The notes: generated by a model not told the origin, from the sequence alone. A stretch of DNA of 33,844 bases from Caldithrix sp. (GCA_020722685.1 DYKH01000047.1:1-33844), one strand, 5' to 3'; numbered from the stretch's first letter, positions 1 through 9,016 are shown. Numbers and translations: made by a program.

Positions 1-26
1 GATTTCTCACTCCGTTCGAAATGACA
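1..26. repeat. Dispersed repeat copy (GATTTCTC...AATGACA type)
   Basis: The window opens with GATTTCTC, a short variable middle and AATGACA. A second, longer version of the same pattern with a hairpin in its middle lies at 22584-22620. The layout (conserved ends, variable palindromic centre, intergenic position) resembles short dispersed repeats seen in many bacterial genomes. With only two copies in view the assignment is tentative. The rest of the stretch up to 136 shows no convincing promoter or gene. Confidence 0.4.
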
Positions 27-136
27 CAATTATTCAGTTGGCTAAATATGTACCAGATATCAAGGAAAGCGAGTTGTAGCAAAGCCAAATATCAACTCCC
101 CCAAATTAGTGAAAGAGTCTTCATCGCAAAGGAGCA

Positions 137-826
137 ATGGTGAGTTCAAGTCGTGAAAGCATTTTAGGGAAAATCAAGGCCGCAACTGGTGTCGCTTCGC
201 ATTTGCCGGAAGCGCCAAGCGGCATCGATCAGCAAATCGCCGATGGTCTGGCCTCCGTTACTCCGAAGGACGACGCCGGTTTGCGCGATCAATTCAAAAA
301 GGAATTGGAGATCGTCTCCGGTGAGTTTTTCCTCGCTTCCAGTCAAGATGTCGTCACCGACACGGTCGTAAGAATACTCTGCGATAGCCAATACACCTCG
401 CTGTCAATTGTCGGAGATGGCCTTTGTGCGCAAATCGCGGAGCAAATTCGGGCCAAGATGCCCAATCTGCAATTGGTGTCCGCAACCGACTTTGCCTATC
501 CGGAGCGAAAAGATAAGCTGGCGGAAATTCCGGCCGCCTTGGTCGATGCGTCATTTGCAGTGGCGGATGTCGCCACTTTGGCGGTTCTCTATGATGACAC
601 TGCCAGCAGTTTGCCGCATTTTTTGCCGGATTGTATCTTTACCCTCATCAGACCGGGACAGTTGGTGGCTAATCTTTTCGAGCTGTTTGCCAAGATACCC
701 GCAGAAAAGGCCAAGAACATGGTGCTCATTACTGGCCCCAGCCGCACTGCGGATGTGGAAAAGATCTTGGTGCTGGGAGCGCATGGCCCGAGGAAACTCG
801 TGGTCTTTATGTTGGAAAACACATGA
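137..826 (+). CDS. lutC: LUD-domain protein, LutC/YkgG family
   Basis: The 229-aa protein belongs to the LUD (LutC/YkgG) family. The family includes a component of the LutABC iron-sulfur L-lactate oxidation system, and it is also found as single genes of unclear role. The diagnostic C-terminal stretch GPSRTADVEKILVLGAHGP (about residues 201-219) is clear, and the length is typical of LutC. The start is set by ATG 137 with a good AAGGAG a few bases upstream. No lutA or lutB lies downstream and the upstream side is cut off, so whether this is part of a lut operon cannot be decided here. The cytoplasmic fold lacks Cys clusters, as expected for the C component. An Ldh-family dehydrogenase lies 4.5 kb away but is not linked by operon structure. 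Confidence 0.85.
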   Translation: MVSSSRESILGKIKAATGVASHLPEAPSGIDQQIADGLASVTPKDDAGLRDQFKKELEIVSGEFFLASSQDVVTDTVVRILCDSQYTSLSIVGDGLCAQIAEQIRAKMPNLQLVSATDFAYPERKDKLAEIPAALVDASFAVADVATLAVLYDDTASSLPHFLPDCIFTLIRPGQLVANLFELFAKIPAEKAKNMVLITGPSRTADVEKILVLGAHGPRKLVVFMLENT

Positions 827-913
827 CAGTAGGCTTGAATACCTGAAAACCTGTTGCCTTCGTTAACCTTAATCGCGGACCGGCTGTACTTGGTTGAATA
901 GGAGATTCTAAAA

Positions 914-1098
914 ATGACCTTGCTAAAGGAAGTAACCATAGAAACCATTAAGCGGCTGCCTGACGAATGCTCATTAGAAGACCTGATGTATGAGATAGAT
1001 TTTGTGGGTCAAGTTTTGGAAGGGCTTGATGACACCGAGGGGGGCGGTTACTGACCACTGAGCAATTATTGGAGCGAGTTGAAGCATCGGCAAGATAA
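914..1098 (+). pseudogene. Frameshifted antitoxin of a ParE/RelE-type TA pair
   Basis: As written, ATG 914 (preceded by AGGAG) gives a 46-aa peptide ending at TGA 1052-1054. It contains a motif typical of small antitoxins, TIKRLPDECSLEDLMYEI. Just before that stop is a run of six G (1039-1044). Moving to the next frame at this run continues naturally as R-L-L-T-T-E-Q-L-L-E-R-V-E-A-S-A-R to TAA 1096-1098. This is the expected C-terminal tail of the family and overlaps the toxin start, as is usual in such pairs. I read this as an antitoxin of about 61 aa with a +1 or -2 indel in the G run. A sequencing error or programmed slippage are alternatives. Confidence 0.65.
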
Positions 1099-1399
1099 GG
1101 TGGACGGAAAAGCAAGCAGCCATTTGCAAGCGATCCACGAATATATTGCCACCAACTCTAAAACCTATGCAACACGATTCATCAAAGCTTTGGTCGCAGC
1201 AACTCGAAAACTTGAAACGATGCCGTTTTGTGGTCGAGTGGTGCCAGAGCTTGAGAATCTCGGTTTGCGAGAAGTCATCTATCGAAGCTACAGGGTCGTA
1301 TATCGAGTCAGCGGAACGAGCCGAGAAGTAGAAATACTTGCCGTGATTCATAGCGCTCGTGATTTTGAAAAAGCTTTGCATTCTGAATACGAATTATAA
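1086..1399 (+). pseudogene. Frameshifted ParE/RelE-family toxin
   Basis: The body of the gene is a clear ParE/RelE toxin: LQAIHEYIA near the N-terminus, then SYRVVYRV and [13 protein letters not shown] near the end, stopping at TAA 1397-1399. The in-frame upstream sequence is not toxin-like and offers only TTG 1079 or GTG 1100 as starts. One frame over, at 1089-1112, the sequence reads G-K-I-R-W-T-E-K, the usual N-terminal strand of the family. It joins the body if one A is added to the run of four A at 1108-1111. The codon where the start would sit (1086-1088) is ATC, not ATG. So the gene appears to have a lost start codon and a one-base deletion, and it overlaps the antitoxin tail. It is probably inactive. 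If TTG or GTG is used, a toxin with an altered N-terminus could still be made. Confidence 0.65.
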
Positions 1400-1425
1400 A
1401 AGTGGTCAATTTGGCACAGCAAAAT

Positions 1426-1453
1426 TTGCCGGAATCTCTGCGCCATTTATAAT
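1426..1453 (+). promoter_or_regulatory. Probable sigma70 promoter of acnA
   Basis: TTGCCG (1426-1431), a 16-bp spacer and a perfect TATAAT (1448-1453) lie about 40 bp before the aconitase start. This gives acnA its own promoter, separate from the decayed TA pair. The call rests on sequence match only. Confidence 0.55.
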
Positions 1454-1493
1454 TGGAAGTGCCGGCTTTCATCTGTGTTTGAAAGAGGAAAGG

Positions 1494-4208
1494 ATGACAT
1501 TGCAGAACAAAGATCCTTTTGCCGCTCGAGAGCGTTTAGATACGGGTTCGGGTTCGGCTTTCTTTTACAAATTAGTCAAATTAGAAAAGGACGGTATCGC
1601 CGCCACCTCCCACCTACCTTTCAGCATCAAGGTGCTTTTGGAATCCCTCCTGCGCAACTGCAACGGTTTTGATGTCAGGGAAGAAGACGTGGTTAATCTT
1701 GCCAAATGGAATCCTAATAAGCCCGGCGCGAACGAAATCCCCTTCAAGCCGGCGCGAGTCATCCTACAAGATTTTACCGGCGTCCCAGCCCTTGTCGACT
1801 TGGCCGCCATGCGTTCCGTCATGCAGCGAATGGGCGGTGATGCGCAAAGAATCGAGCCGCTCATTCCGGCGGACTTGGTTGTGGATCATTCTATTCAGGT
1901 TGACTTTTACGCCAATGCGGACGCCCTGAGAGAAAACATGCGTATCGAGTTCGAGCGGAATCGCGAGCGCTATGAATTCTTAAAGTGGGGACAGGGCGCT
2001 TTCAAAAAATTCCGCGTCATTCCTCCCGGGGTCGGCATCGTGCATCAAGTCAACTTGGAGTATCTGGCTCAAGGCGTCTTCAGCAGCGCCGAAGATGGAG
2101 CTCAGGTTGTCCATCCCGACAGTTTGGTTGGAACCGATTCGCACACCACCATGATCAATGGTCTCGGCATAGTCGGCTGGGGCGTTGGCGGCATCGAAGC
2201 CGAGGCGGTGATGCTCGGTCAGCCTCTCTACATGCTTGCCCCGGAAGTGATCGGTCTCAAGATTGTCGGCGAATTGGCCGAAGGTGCCACGGCCACCGAC
2301 CTCGCCCTGACCGTCACCCAGATGTTGCGCAAAAAGGGAGTGGTTGGCAAGTTCGTAGAGTTTTACGGGCCGGGATTAAGCAAGATGTCCTTGCCGGATC
2401 GAGCCACCATCGCCAACATGGCGCCGGAATACGGAGCCACGATGGGATTTTTCCCCATGGATGCTGAAGCCATGAATTACCTGCGACGCACAGGAAGGCC
2501 GGAAAGTTTAGTTCAATTGGTCGAACGCTATATGAAGGAACAAGGCCTCTATCGCACGGACGAAACGCCGGATCCGGAATTTTCCGACACCCTGCAGCTC
2601 GACTTGAGCACCGTTGAGCCCAGTTTAGCCGGACCCAAGCGGCCACAGGATCGTGTCCCCCTGGCCGAAATGAAACAGGCCTTTCGACATGCCTTGGCGG
2701 CTCCGGTGGATCAGCGCGGCTTCGGTCAAACGGCCCGGCAGATCGAACGATCAATTCGTATTTCTCTAAATGGCAAGGGCGAAGCGACCTTGAGGCACGG
2801 AAGTGTGGTCATTGCGGCGATCACGAGCTGCACCAACACCAGCAACCCATCGGTTTTGATCGGCGCTGGGATACTCGCCAAGAAAGCAGTCGAGCGCGGA
2901 CTAACCGTTCCGCCGTATGTGAAAACCAGCTTGGCGCCAGGCTCCCGGGTCGTGACAGAGTATCTGAGGGAATGCGGCCTGACGTCGTATTTGGACCAGC
3001 TTGGTTTCCAAACGGTCGGCTACGGCTGCACAACATGTATCGGTAACAGCGGGCCGCTGCCGGAACCGGTAGCAAAAGGGGTCAAAGACGCGGATTTGGT
3101 GGTGGCTGCCGTGCTCAGCGGCAATCGTAACTTTGAAGGCCGTATCAACCCATCTGTGAAGGCGAATTACTTGGCCTCTCCCCCATTGGTCATCGCTTAC
3201 GCCCTCGCCGGGACGGTGGACACGGATCTCAGTGTGGAACCCATTGGTACCGACAAACGAGGCCAGCCGGTATTCTTGCCAGACATTTGGCCGACGCAGC
3301 AAGAGATCATGAGTCTGATGGACAAGGCTTCCGATTCGAAGACCTTTGAACGCATGTACGCTAATGTCAACTCTTTCAATCCGGAATGGAACAAGATTCC
3401 CGATTCCGAAAGCATGCTCTATCACTGGCAAGAGGATTCCACCTACATTCAGGAACCACCCTTCTTCGAGAATTTTAAATTAGAACCGCAGCCCATTACC
3501 AGCATAGAGAAGGCCCGTGTCTTGGCGCTGTTGGGCGATTCGGTGACCACCGACCATATCTCTCCCGCCGGCTCCATTGCAGTCGATAGTCCGGCCGGGA
3601 AATATCTGGTAGAAAAGGGAGTTCTTCCGCGCGATTTTAACTCTTATGGCTCGCGGCGAGGAAACGACCGGGTGATGGTGCGCGGCACGTTTGCAAATCT
3701 CCGGCTGAAAAATCTCCTGCTCCCCGGCACCGAAGGCGGTGTGACGCTGCATTTGCCCGATGGCGAAAAGATGTGGATTTATGACGCTGCCATGCGCTAT
3801 AAGGCAGAAGGCATACCGCTGATCGTTTTGGCGGGGAAAGAATACGGAACCGGCAGCTCGCGGGATTGGGCGGCCAAAGGCACATACCTCCTCGGTGTAA
3901 GAGCCGTTCTTGCCGAAAGCTTTGAGCGAATTCATCGCAGCAATTTGGTCGGCATGGGCGTTCTACCCCTGCAGTTCAAAGAGGGCGAGTCCTATCAATC
4001 CCTCGGCTTGAACGGTCGGGAGAGTTATTCGATTTTGTTGGACGACAATCTAAGACCGCGGCAAGAAATCAGCGTTGCCGCCCAAGACGAGAACGGCGGA
4101 CAGAAGAGTTTCAAAGTGATTTGTCGCATCGATACGCCGGTGGAGATTGAATACTATCGGAACGGGGGAATCTTGCAGACAGTATTAAGAGCGATGTTGA
4201 AGGCGTGA
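1494..4208 (+). CDS. acnA: Aconitate hydratase, AcnA/IRP type
   Basis: The 904-aa protein interconverts citrate and isocitrate via cis-aconitate in the TCA and glyoxylate cycles. It is full length for the AcnA/IRP1 family. The three [4Fe-4S] ligands are visible: Cys446 in the [11 protein letters not shown] motif, and Cys512 and Cys515 in [13 protein letters not shown]. The substrate-loop signatures HQVNLEYLA and GTDSHTTM sit in the first half, and the swivel domain ([13 protein letters not shown], then [12 protein letters not shown]) in the last third. An in-frame extension back to 1359 exists, but ATG 1494 has a strong AGAGGAAAGG site and begins where family members begin. The gene stands alone, with its own promoter upstream and a long palindrome about 50 bp downstream. 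Confidence 0.96.
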   Translation: MTLQNKDPFAARERLDTGSGSAFFYKLVKLEKDGIAATSHLPFSIKVLLESLLRNCNGFDVREEDVVNLAKWNPNKPGANEIPFKPARVILQDFTGVPALVDLAAMRSVMQRMGGDAQRIEPLIPADLVVDHSIQVDFYANADALRENMRIEFERNRERYEFLKWGQGAFKKFRVIPPGVGIVHQVNLEYLAQGVFSSAEDGAQVVHPDSLVGTDSHTTMINGLGIVGWGVGGIEAEAVMLGQPLYMLAPEVIGLKIVGELAEGATATDLALTVTQMLRKKGVVGKFVEFYGPGLSKMSLPDRATIANMAPEYGATMGFFPMDAEAMNYLRRTGRPESLVQLVERYMKEQGLYRTDETPDPEFSDTLQLDLSTVEPSLAGPKRPQDRVPLAEMKQAFRHALAAPVDQRGFGQTARQIERSIRISLNGKGEATLRHGSVVIAAITSCTNTSNPSVLIGAGILAKKAVERGLTVPPYVKTSLAPGSRVVTEYLRECGLTSYLDQLGFQTVGYGCTTCIGNSGPLPEPVAKGVKDADLVVAAVLSGNRNFEGRINPSVKANYLASPPLVIAYALAGTVDTDLSVEPIGTDKRGQPVFLPDIWPTQQEIMSLMDKASDSKTFERMYANVNSFNPEWNKIPDSESMLYHWQEDSTYIQEPPFFENFKLEPQPITSIEKARVLALLGDSVTTDHISPAGSIAVDSPAGKYLVEKGVLPRDFNSYGSRRGNDRVMVRGTFANLRLKNLLLPGTEGGVTLHLPDGEKMWIYDAAMRYKAEGIPLIVLAGKEYGTGSSRDWAAKGTYLLGVRAVLAESFERIHRSNLVGMGVLPLQFKEGESYQSLGLNGRESYSILLDDNLRPRQEISVAAQDENGGQKSFKVICRIDTPVEIEYYRNGGILQTVLRAMLKA

Positions 4209-4260
4209 AAACCCTGTTGTGCAGTTGCCATTCATTGGAACTTATCAATTTCTCAGATTC

Positions 4261-4324
4261 CGCCTATTAGCCGAAATTTACTAAATTCTGGGGCCATGCT
4301 CCCCTAAATTGACTGAAATAGGCG
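4261..4324. repeat. Nested 64-bp palindrome between acnA and the next gene
   Basis: CGCCTATT (4261-4268) pairs with AATAGGCG (4317-4324). Centred inside is a second symmetric arm, AATT-n2-GGGG (4284-4293) against CCCC-n2-AATT (4301-4310), around a 7-nt loop. The structure could act as an acnA 3-prime hairpin, but no T-run follows on either strand, so it is not a standard intrinsic terminator. The rest of 4209-4425 shows no gene. Confidence 0.5.
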
Positions 4325-4425
4325 AGTGCGCATCATCAACCGATTAGAGCGGCTCACACCAAAAACTCTTATTTCATTGGCGAGGCTATGGTCTTTTCCA
4401 ACGACTCTAACCACCTAATCGCTAT

Positions 4426-4695
4426 ATGACCTTGGACAAAAAAACCTGGCAACAAGCCATGCGTCATTACCAAGAATGGAACGAGGCGAAATCCCTAGAG
4501 GAAGTGAGGTCTGCCGGGCAAAAAGTTCTTGCTGATAAATGGAAACAGTACGTGCAGCTTTATGCCCTGGGGCGGTCGATCAAAGCAGAACCAAGCATCT
4601 GGGAACAACAGCAAATCGCCGCGGAATGGGAGGCTTACTATTCCAGCATTCGAACTCTTGAGGAATGGCGAAGGCGACATGGAAGAAACACTTAA
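4426..4695 (+). CDS. Small hypothetical protein, partner of nucleotidyltransferase
   Basis: This is an 89-aa soluble, charged and Trp-rich protein (five Trp residues in motifs such as EEWRRRHG at the C-terminus) with no membrane segment or known domain that I can name. It ends 17 nt inside the following nucleotidyltransferase gene, so the two are translationally coupled. This arrangement (small helical protein, then an AbiEii-like nucleotidyltransferase) suggests a two-gene module, possibly toxin-antitoxin-like, but that is inference from layout. No clear Shine-Dalgarno site precedes ATG 4426. Coding is supported by the overlap and protein-like composition. Confidence 0.6.
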   Translation: MTLDKKTWQQAMRHYQEWNEAKSLEEVRSAGQKVLADKWKQYVQLYALGRSIKAEPSIWEQQQIAAEWEAYYSSIRTLEEWRRRHGRNT

Positions 4696-5262
4696 GGCGG
4701 CGCTGAAACAGGCTGTCCTGTTTCTCGAAAAGCGCGGCTATCAATATGCGATCATAGGCGGGCTGGCAAACCAGCTCTGGGGCGAGCGCGATTCACTTAT
4801 GATGTAGATATAAAGGTCCTCGTGCCGGAAACGGATTATGCTGCAGTAGGTTCAGCACTTCGGTCCGCTTTTTCGGAACGGGCGCGGCCACTCACCCCGG
4901 AAAACCCACTGATCGTTGACGTTAAGATCGAAACAGTCGTCGTGGATTTTCTCTTGGCCGTCCCAGGATATGAGGAAGGCATCATCACCCGAGCAATTCG
5001 GCGAGACATTAACGGATTACGGGTTTGGATTTGTTCAGCAGAGTATCTCCTCATTCAAAAAGCAGTAGCTAACCGGGCACGCGATTGGGACGACATCGAA
5101 GGCATCTTAATCGAACAGCACGGAAGACTTGATTATCCTTACATTGATCACTGGCTGAAGCAATTTGCCGAAGCATTGGAACGACCCGAGATGATGCGCC
5201 AATACCAGCGTGCTCTGCAACGAGTCTCGGCTCTGCATTCGCATCAAAACAATTCCCAATAA
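4679..5262 (+). pseudogene. Frameshifted nucleotidyltransferase (AbiEii/MNT-like)
   Basis: From ATG 4679 the frame encodes MEETLKAALKQAVLFLEKRG followed by YAIIGGLANQLWGE, the G-G motif of the nucleotidyltransferase superfamily. It then runs to a premature TAG at 4805-4807. In the next frame the sequence continues exactly as expected with F-T-Y-D-V-D-I-K-V, which contains the catalytic D-x-D pair, and stays open to 5262. A third catalytic Asp is present in VVVDFLL and the C-terminal helical part (SAEYLLIQKAVANRARDWDDIEG) is intact. Insertion of one base near the GAGCGCG at 4783-4789 restores the protein at about 194 aa. The gene is thus a single-indel pseudogene or contains a sequencing error. 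Confidence 0.7.
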
Positions 5263-5323
5263 TTTTGCCTGGTCAACAGGTCATGGGGGAAGCCAACAAA
5301 CAGGTGATTCCTAAGGAGGCACT

Positions 5324-6412
5324 ATGTCCATCATCGTCAATGACAAACAGTTGACCGCTTTCGTACAACAAGTCTTCGAAACCTTTGGAGTTTCCAAAGA
5401 AAATGCCTACATCTGCGCTGATAATCTGGTCTTGGCCGATTTACGCGGCATTCCTTCCCACGGCGTGGCGCGACTGAAACGTTATGTCGATGGGATGAAG
5501 AGCGGCATCATTTTGCCGCTTAGCAAGCCAACCATCGTCCGCGAAAGTCAGTCTACTGCCACCGTCGATGGGAATGCCGGGCTGGGACAGGTGGTTGGCC
5601 ATTTCGCAACCAAGTTAGCTATTGACAAGGCCAAGAAAACCGGCGTCGGCACGGTCACCGTCCGCAACAGCAATCACTATGGCATTGCCGGCTATTACTC
5701 ACAAATGATCTTGAACGAAGGCATGCTGGGTATCTCTATGACCAACTCGGCGCCTTTGGTGGTCCCCACCTTTGGGAAGGAGATGGTCATCGGTACCAAT
5801 CCCATAAGCCTAACCGCGCCGACGAAGCGAAACCGCCCCTTCTTTCTGGATATGGCAACATCCGTTGTTCCGCGCGGAAAGCTCGAAGTCTATGACCGCA
5901 ACGAGAAGCCATTGCCAGAAGGATGGGCCGTCGATTCCCAGGGCAAGATCACGACCAATGCCGCTGAGGTTTTGAGAAATATGACCAGTCGCGCTGGCGG
6001 CGGCATTCTGCCGTTGGGCGGCGAAGGAGAGCTATTCAGCGGCTACAAGGGCTATGGCATGGCCGTGCTAGTGGATATACTTTGCGGCGTGTTATCGGGA
6101 GGGGCCTGCGGAGACGCGGTGGACGTCAAGCCGGAAGGCAAAGCTGTGCCAGCGCAGGTAGCGCACTTTTTCATGGCGCTCCGAATAGAGAATTTCATCG
6201 ACTTCGATGTCTTTACCGCTAAACTCGATGAGCTGATCGATCGCTTGAAAGGCTCCGCAAAGGCAGATGGCCAGAAGCGAATCTTCATTCATGGCGAAAA
6301 AGAATACGAGCTATACGACAAACACAAAAAGGAGGGAGTACCCTTGGAAGAGAAGGTGTATGCCACGCTCAAAGCAATTGGCAGCGAACGAGGAGTTGCC
6401 TTTCAACTTTAG
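5324..6412 (+). CDS. Malate/L-lactate dehydrogenase, Ldh_2 family
   Basis: The 362-aa cytoplasmic NAD(P)-dependent 2-hydroxyacid oxidoreductase belongs to the Ldh_2 family (YlbC, YiaK, ComC relatives), which is unrelated to classical LDH/MDH. Family signatures are RGIPSHGVARL (residues 41-51), NSNHYGIAGYY (115-125, with the likely catalytic His118) and GYKGYGMAVLVDIL near residue 240. The length is normal for the family. The start has an excellent AAGGAGG seven to eight bases before ATG 5324. The exact substrate (malate, lactate, ureidoglycolate, 2,3-diketogulonate or sulfolactate) cannot be told from sequence. The gene ends about 120 bp before a shared terminator. A perfect 7-bp hairpin at 6449-6465 in that gap has no T-tract. 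Confidence 0.88.
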   Translation: MSIIVNDKQLTAFVQQVFETFGVSKENAYICADNLVLADLRGIPSHGVARLKRYVDGMKSGIILPLSKPTIVRESQSTATVDGNAGLGQVVGHFATKLAIDKAKKTGVGTVTVRNSNHYGIAGYYSQMILNEGMLGISMTNSAPLVVPTFGKEMVIGTNPISLTAPTKRNRPFFLDMATSVVPRGKLEVYDRNEKPLPEGWAVDSQGKITTNAAEVLRNMTSRAGGGILPLGGEGELFSGYKGYGMAVLVDILCGVLSGGACGDAVDVKPEGKAVPAQVAHFFMALRIENFIDFDVFTAKLDELIDRLKGSAKADGQKRIFIHGEKEYELYDKHKKEGVPLEEKVYATLKAIGSERGVAFQL

Positions 6413-6530
6413 TTCCTGAAAGCTTAGGCGTTTTTGCCCCAAGTAGGACGGCAAGATTCTTGCCGAAGATGGAAAAGCTGCCGCAAAAGAATCTGCATTT
6501 CGTTAGAAACCTATCTCAGTCATAAACAAA

Positions 6531-6564
6531 AAATCCCGATCTGTTTCGCAACGGATCGGGATTT
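6531..6564. terminator. Bidirectional intrinsic terminator (dehydrogenase / cspA)
   Basis: AAATCCCGATC (6531-6541) pairs perfectly with GATCGGGATTT (6554-6564) around a 12-nt loop. A T5 tract follows on the plus strand and an A-rich stretch precedes it (T-tract on the minus strand). It lies between the two convergent genes and can end both transcripts. Confidence 0.85.
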
Positions 6565-6580
6565 TTGAAGTTCAGCTCAC

Positions 6581-6781
6581 TTAGACCTTGGATACTTTGG
6601 CCGCCTGAGGACCTTTGGGTCCTTGCTCGATTTCAAACTCAACCTGATCCCCTTCCTCCAACGTCTTGTACCCTTCTCCCACAATTGCCTTAAAGTGGAC
6701 AAACACGTCACCACCATTGGGGCGTTGAATGAATCCGTAGCCTTTAGCTCCGTTGAACCACTTGACTGTTCCCTTCTCCAT
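6581..6781 (-). CDS. cspA: Cold shock protein, CspA family
   Basis: This 66-aa single OB-fold protein binds single-stranded RNA and DNA and melts RNA secondary structure. Both nucleic-acid-binding motifs are present: KGYGFIQR (RNP1-like, residues 13-20) and DVFVHF (RNP2, 25-30), after the typical start [10 protein letters not shown]. Length and composition match the family closely. AAGGAAAGG lies about 8 nt before the start. It is a monocistronic minus-strand gene with a terminator just downstream and a leader of roughly 230 nt, which is typical of cold-shock mRNAs. Confidence 0.96.
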   Translation of the reverse strand: MEKGTVKWFNGAKGYGFIQRPNGGDVFVHFKAIVGEGYKTLEEGDQVEFEIEQGPKGPQAAKVSKV

Positions 6782-6869
6782 GGAACATATCCTTTCCTTA
6801 CTACAGTTTACCTCCGCAGGGTGCGGATCCGGCGATGTACAACCTGTGTAGTTGTGCCTTTAAATAGAA

Positions 6870-6911
6870 AAATCGCAATCACGGCCCTGTCATTCACCAT
6901 CATTGCGATTT
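6870..6911 (-). promoter_or_regulatory. Hairpin with T-tract in the cspA leader
   Basis: AAATCGCAAT (6870-6879) pairs with ATTGCGATTT (6902-6911) over 10 bp around a 22-nt loop. On the minus strand the stem runs into T5 followed by CTATTT, as in an intrinsic terminator, while still inside the presumed cspA 5-prime leader. It may work as an attenuator or temperature-responsive structure. This is inferred from the position only. Confidence 0.5.
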
Positions 6912-7017
6912 AGTATGTTCAGCTACGGGAGTGTACAAGAGATGACTCTAGCGAGATCTACCCAATAACTCTGGAAATTAAAAGCCCAACAACGGTGTAC
7001 TGTTATTTGACGCTATC

Positions 7018-7046
7018 AATATAACATTGTCGTTTTTCAAATGCAA
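7018..7046 (-). promoter_or_regulatory. Probable cspA promoter
   Basis: On the minus strand TTGCAT (7046-7041), a 17-bp spacer and TATATT (7023-7018) form a good sigma70-type promoter. Transcription from about 7011 would give cspA a leader of about 230 nt. Confidence 0.5.
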
Positions 7047-7260
7047 GCAATATCTTCAAAATTTTTAGTAAGTGATGGATTCGCATCATGATTATGTGTT
7101 GCTCAGGCTTTCGGCGATTCACTTCAATTTTTGACAAATACCATACTGCAAAGCCCTATTCATCCGAAAAATTCCCCCTCTTGCTTCCGCATACCCGCGC
7201 AACATTTGCCAGTTAACCGCTTGCGAAATCCGCGCCGCTTTAGAAGCAAATGCAAAAACC

Positions 7261-7289
7261 TTGAAATTAAAGCTAAAAAATAGTATAAT
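7261..7289 (+). promoter_or_regulatory. Strong promoter of the S41 protease gene
   Basis: TTGAAA (7261-7266), an A-rich 17-bp spacer and a perfect TATAAT (7284-7289) predict transcription from about 7296 and a leader of about 134 nt. A weaker TTGACA further upstream (7131-7136) has a poor -10. Nothing else is recognisable in 7047-7429. Confidence 0.65.
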
Positions 7290-7429
7290 AGGCCAAAGAA
7301 AAACAGGTTTCTGAAACACCTTTCCCCCTGATACGATCTATTCGGATCGATCAAAAAGACCAGGGCAAATCCCTCGGCCAGATTTTCACTGTGTTGCACG
7401 ACGCTATGAGTTAAGGACGTTTTTGCTAT

Positions 7430-9016
7430 ATGCGCTGGAAGCCTCGAAAAAAACAACTCGCATTGTACACCACTGCTTTCTTGCTGCTCCTTGCCGTTTT
7501 CGCACTCGGCCCGCAACGGATCATGCTGGCCGGTCAACAGGCATACAATAGATGGATGATACTCACTTTGATCCTCGACAAGATTGAGCGATTCTATGTC
7601 GAAGAACGAAATCCTGATAGCCTTATCGAAGACGCCATTCAGGGCATGCTAAGAGGCCTTGATCCGCATTCCGTCTATCTGCCTGCCGACGACTATGCCG
7701 AGTGGCAACAGAAATATCAGGGGTTTCACGGCATTGGCTTAAAATACAATATCATCGGCAACCGCTTGGTGGTTGTATCGCTTTTTCAGGATGGACCCGC
7801 CCTTGCGGCAGGCATCCAGACTGGAGACAGAATCATCGAAATTGAGGGGCGTGACGTCAGTAACTTGAAAAGCGAACAAATCGGTGCGCTTTTGGTCGGA
7901 CCTTTGGATTCGAAAATGTCACTGGTTATTGAGCGTAAGAACGTGAAGGAGCCCATCCATTTCGAAATTCCTCGCAAGCCGATTGTTGTCGAAAGCATTC
8001 CATGCGCTTTCATGTTGAATGACACGACGGGCTATATCAAAATCGCTCAGTTCACCGAGTCCACACCCACTGAATTGGACCTCGCCTTTGCTCAACTGCG
8101 AGAGCAAGGCATGGCCCAATTGTTGCTGGATTTGCGAGACAACAGCGGCGGTCCGTTTCGCGCCGGCATAGATGTAGCGGATCGTTTCATACCCGGCGGA
8201 AAGCTGCTACTCTTTACCAAGGGTCGAACTCCCTCGGCTACGGCCCAGTACATTTCCTCCGAGAGCAACACTCTGCCGATGCTTCCCCTCATCATCATGG
8301 TAAACGAAGCTTCGGCAAGCGATGCGGAAATCGTGGCTGGGATCATTCAAGATTGGGACCGAGGCTTGCTGGTTGGGCGTACGACTTATGGCAAAGCTCT
8401 GGTGCAAACGGAATACCCTTTTCAAGATGGTTCCGCTTTGCTCTTGACTACGGCGCGCTACTATACGCCCTTAGGCCGACTGATCCAGCGCCAATACGCG
8501 CTCGACGAGAGTAGCCAAGAAGAAACCAAATTGGAAAAATCTCGGCGAAACTTGATTTCCAAGAATACAAGAATCTTTACGACCCCGAAAGGCAGAGTCC
8601 TAACCGCGGAGGGCGGCATTACCCCCGACATTGTTCTGGAGCCGGAGGAGTTTTCCTTCTCCGATGCGTTCAAGCGACTATACTTCGCCAATGCCAGCTA
8701 TTTCGCCACTTTTGCTGCGGATTTTGTAAACAGCCACCCTGAGCTTCGAGGAGAAATCTCCAACTATTTGCGGGATTTTCAGGTCACCGAACCCATCCTC
8801 AACCAATTCTACCAAACGGTGGTGGCCTCGGGCTTTCGTTTCAGCATGCAAGAGCTGCGCGAAAATGCGCCGCAAATCAAGCTGACCCTAAAGCGCGAAA
8901 TAGCAGGGATCATTTGGGGTGATCAGGGACGCCACACTGTCGCGGCATCAATGGACCGAGAGGTAATGGAGGCCGCTAAGCATTTTGCCGAAGCCAAGCG
9001 CTTGATGGCCAATTGA
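7430..9016 (+). CDS. ctpA: C-terminal processing peptidase, S41 family (membrane-anchored)
   Basis: The 528-aa serine protease of the CtpA/Prc group is anchored by an N-terminal hydrophobic helix (about residues 9-27, after a basic stretch), with the catalytic part outside the cytoplasm. Order: anchor, S41 N-terminal helices (LDPHSVYLPADDY at 78-90), PDZ domain (about 95-170), then the protease core. The Ser-Lys dyad is visible as Ser297 in NEASASDAE and Lys322 in TTYGKALVQ. The 25-residue spacing equals that of E. coli Prc. The C-terminal 150 residues after RYYTPLGRLIQRQ are an extension without a named domain. The gene is monocistronic with a strong promoter. Likely substrates are envelope proteins, which is inference. 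Confidence 0.92.
   Translation: MRWKPRKKQLALYTTAFLLLLAVFALGPQRIMLAGQQAYNRWMILTLILDKIERFYVEERNPDSLIEDAIQGMLRGLDPHSVYLPADDYAEWQQKYQGFHGIGLKYNIIGNRLVVVSLFQDGPALAAGIQTGDRIIEIEGRDVSNLKSEQIGALLVGPLDSKMSLVIERKNVKEPIHFEIPRKPIVVESIPCAFMLNDTTGYIKIAQFTESTPTELDLAFAQLREQGMAQLLLDLRDNSGGPFRAGIDVADRFIPGGKLLLFTKGRTPSATAQYISSESNTLPMLPLIIMVNEASASDAEIVAGIIQDWDRGLLVGRTTYGKALVQTEYPFQDGSALLLTTARYYTPLGRLIQRQYALDESSQEETKLEKSRRNLISKNTRIFTTPKGRVLTAEGGITPDIVLEPEEFSFSDAFKRLYFANASYFATFAADFVNSHPELRGEISNYLRDFQVTEPILNQFYQTVVASGFRFSMQELRENAPQIKLTLKREIAGIIWGDQGRHTVAASMDREVMEAAKHFAEAKRLMAN

Noticed and set aside
2..79. Partial C-terminal coding region at the left edge
   Set aside because: One frame is open for 25 codons to TAG 77-79, but it begins inside the dispersed repeat and has no recognisable motif.
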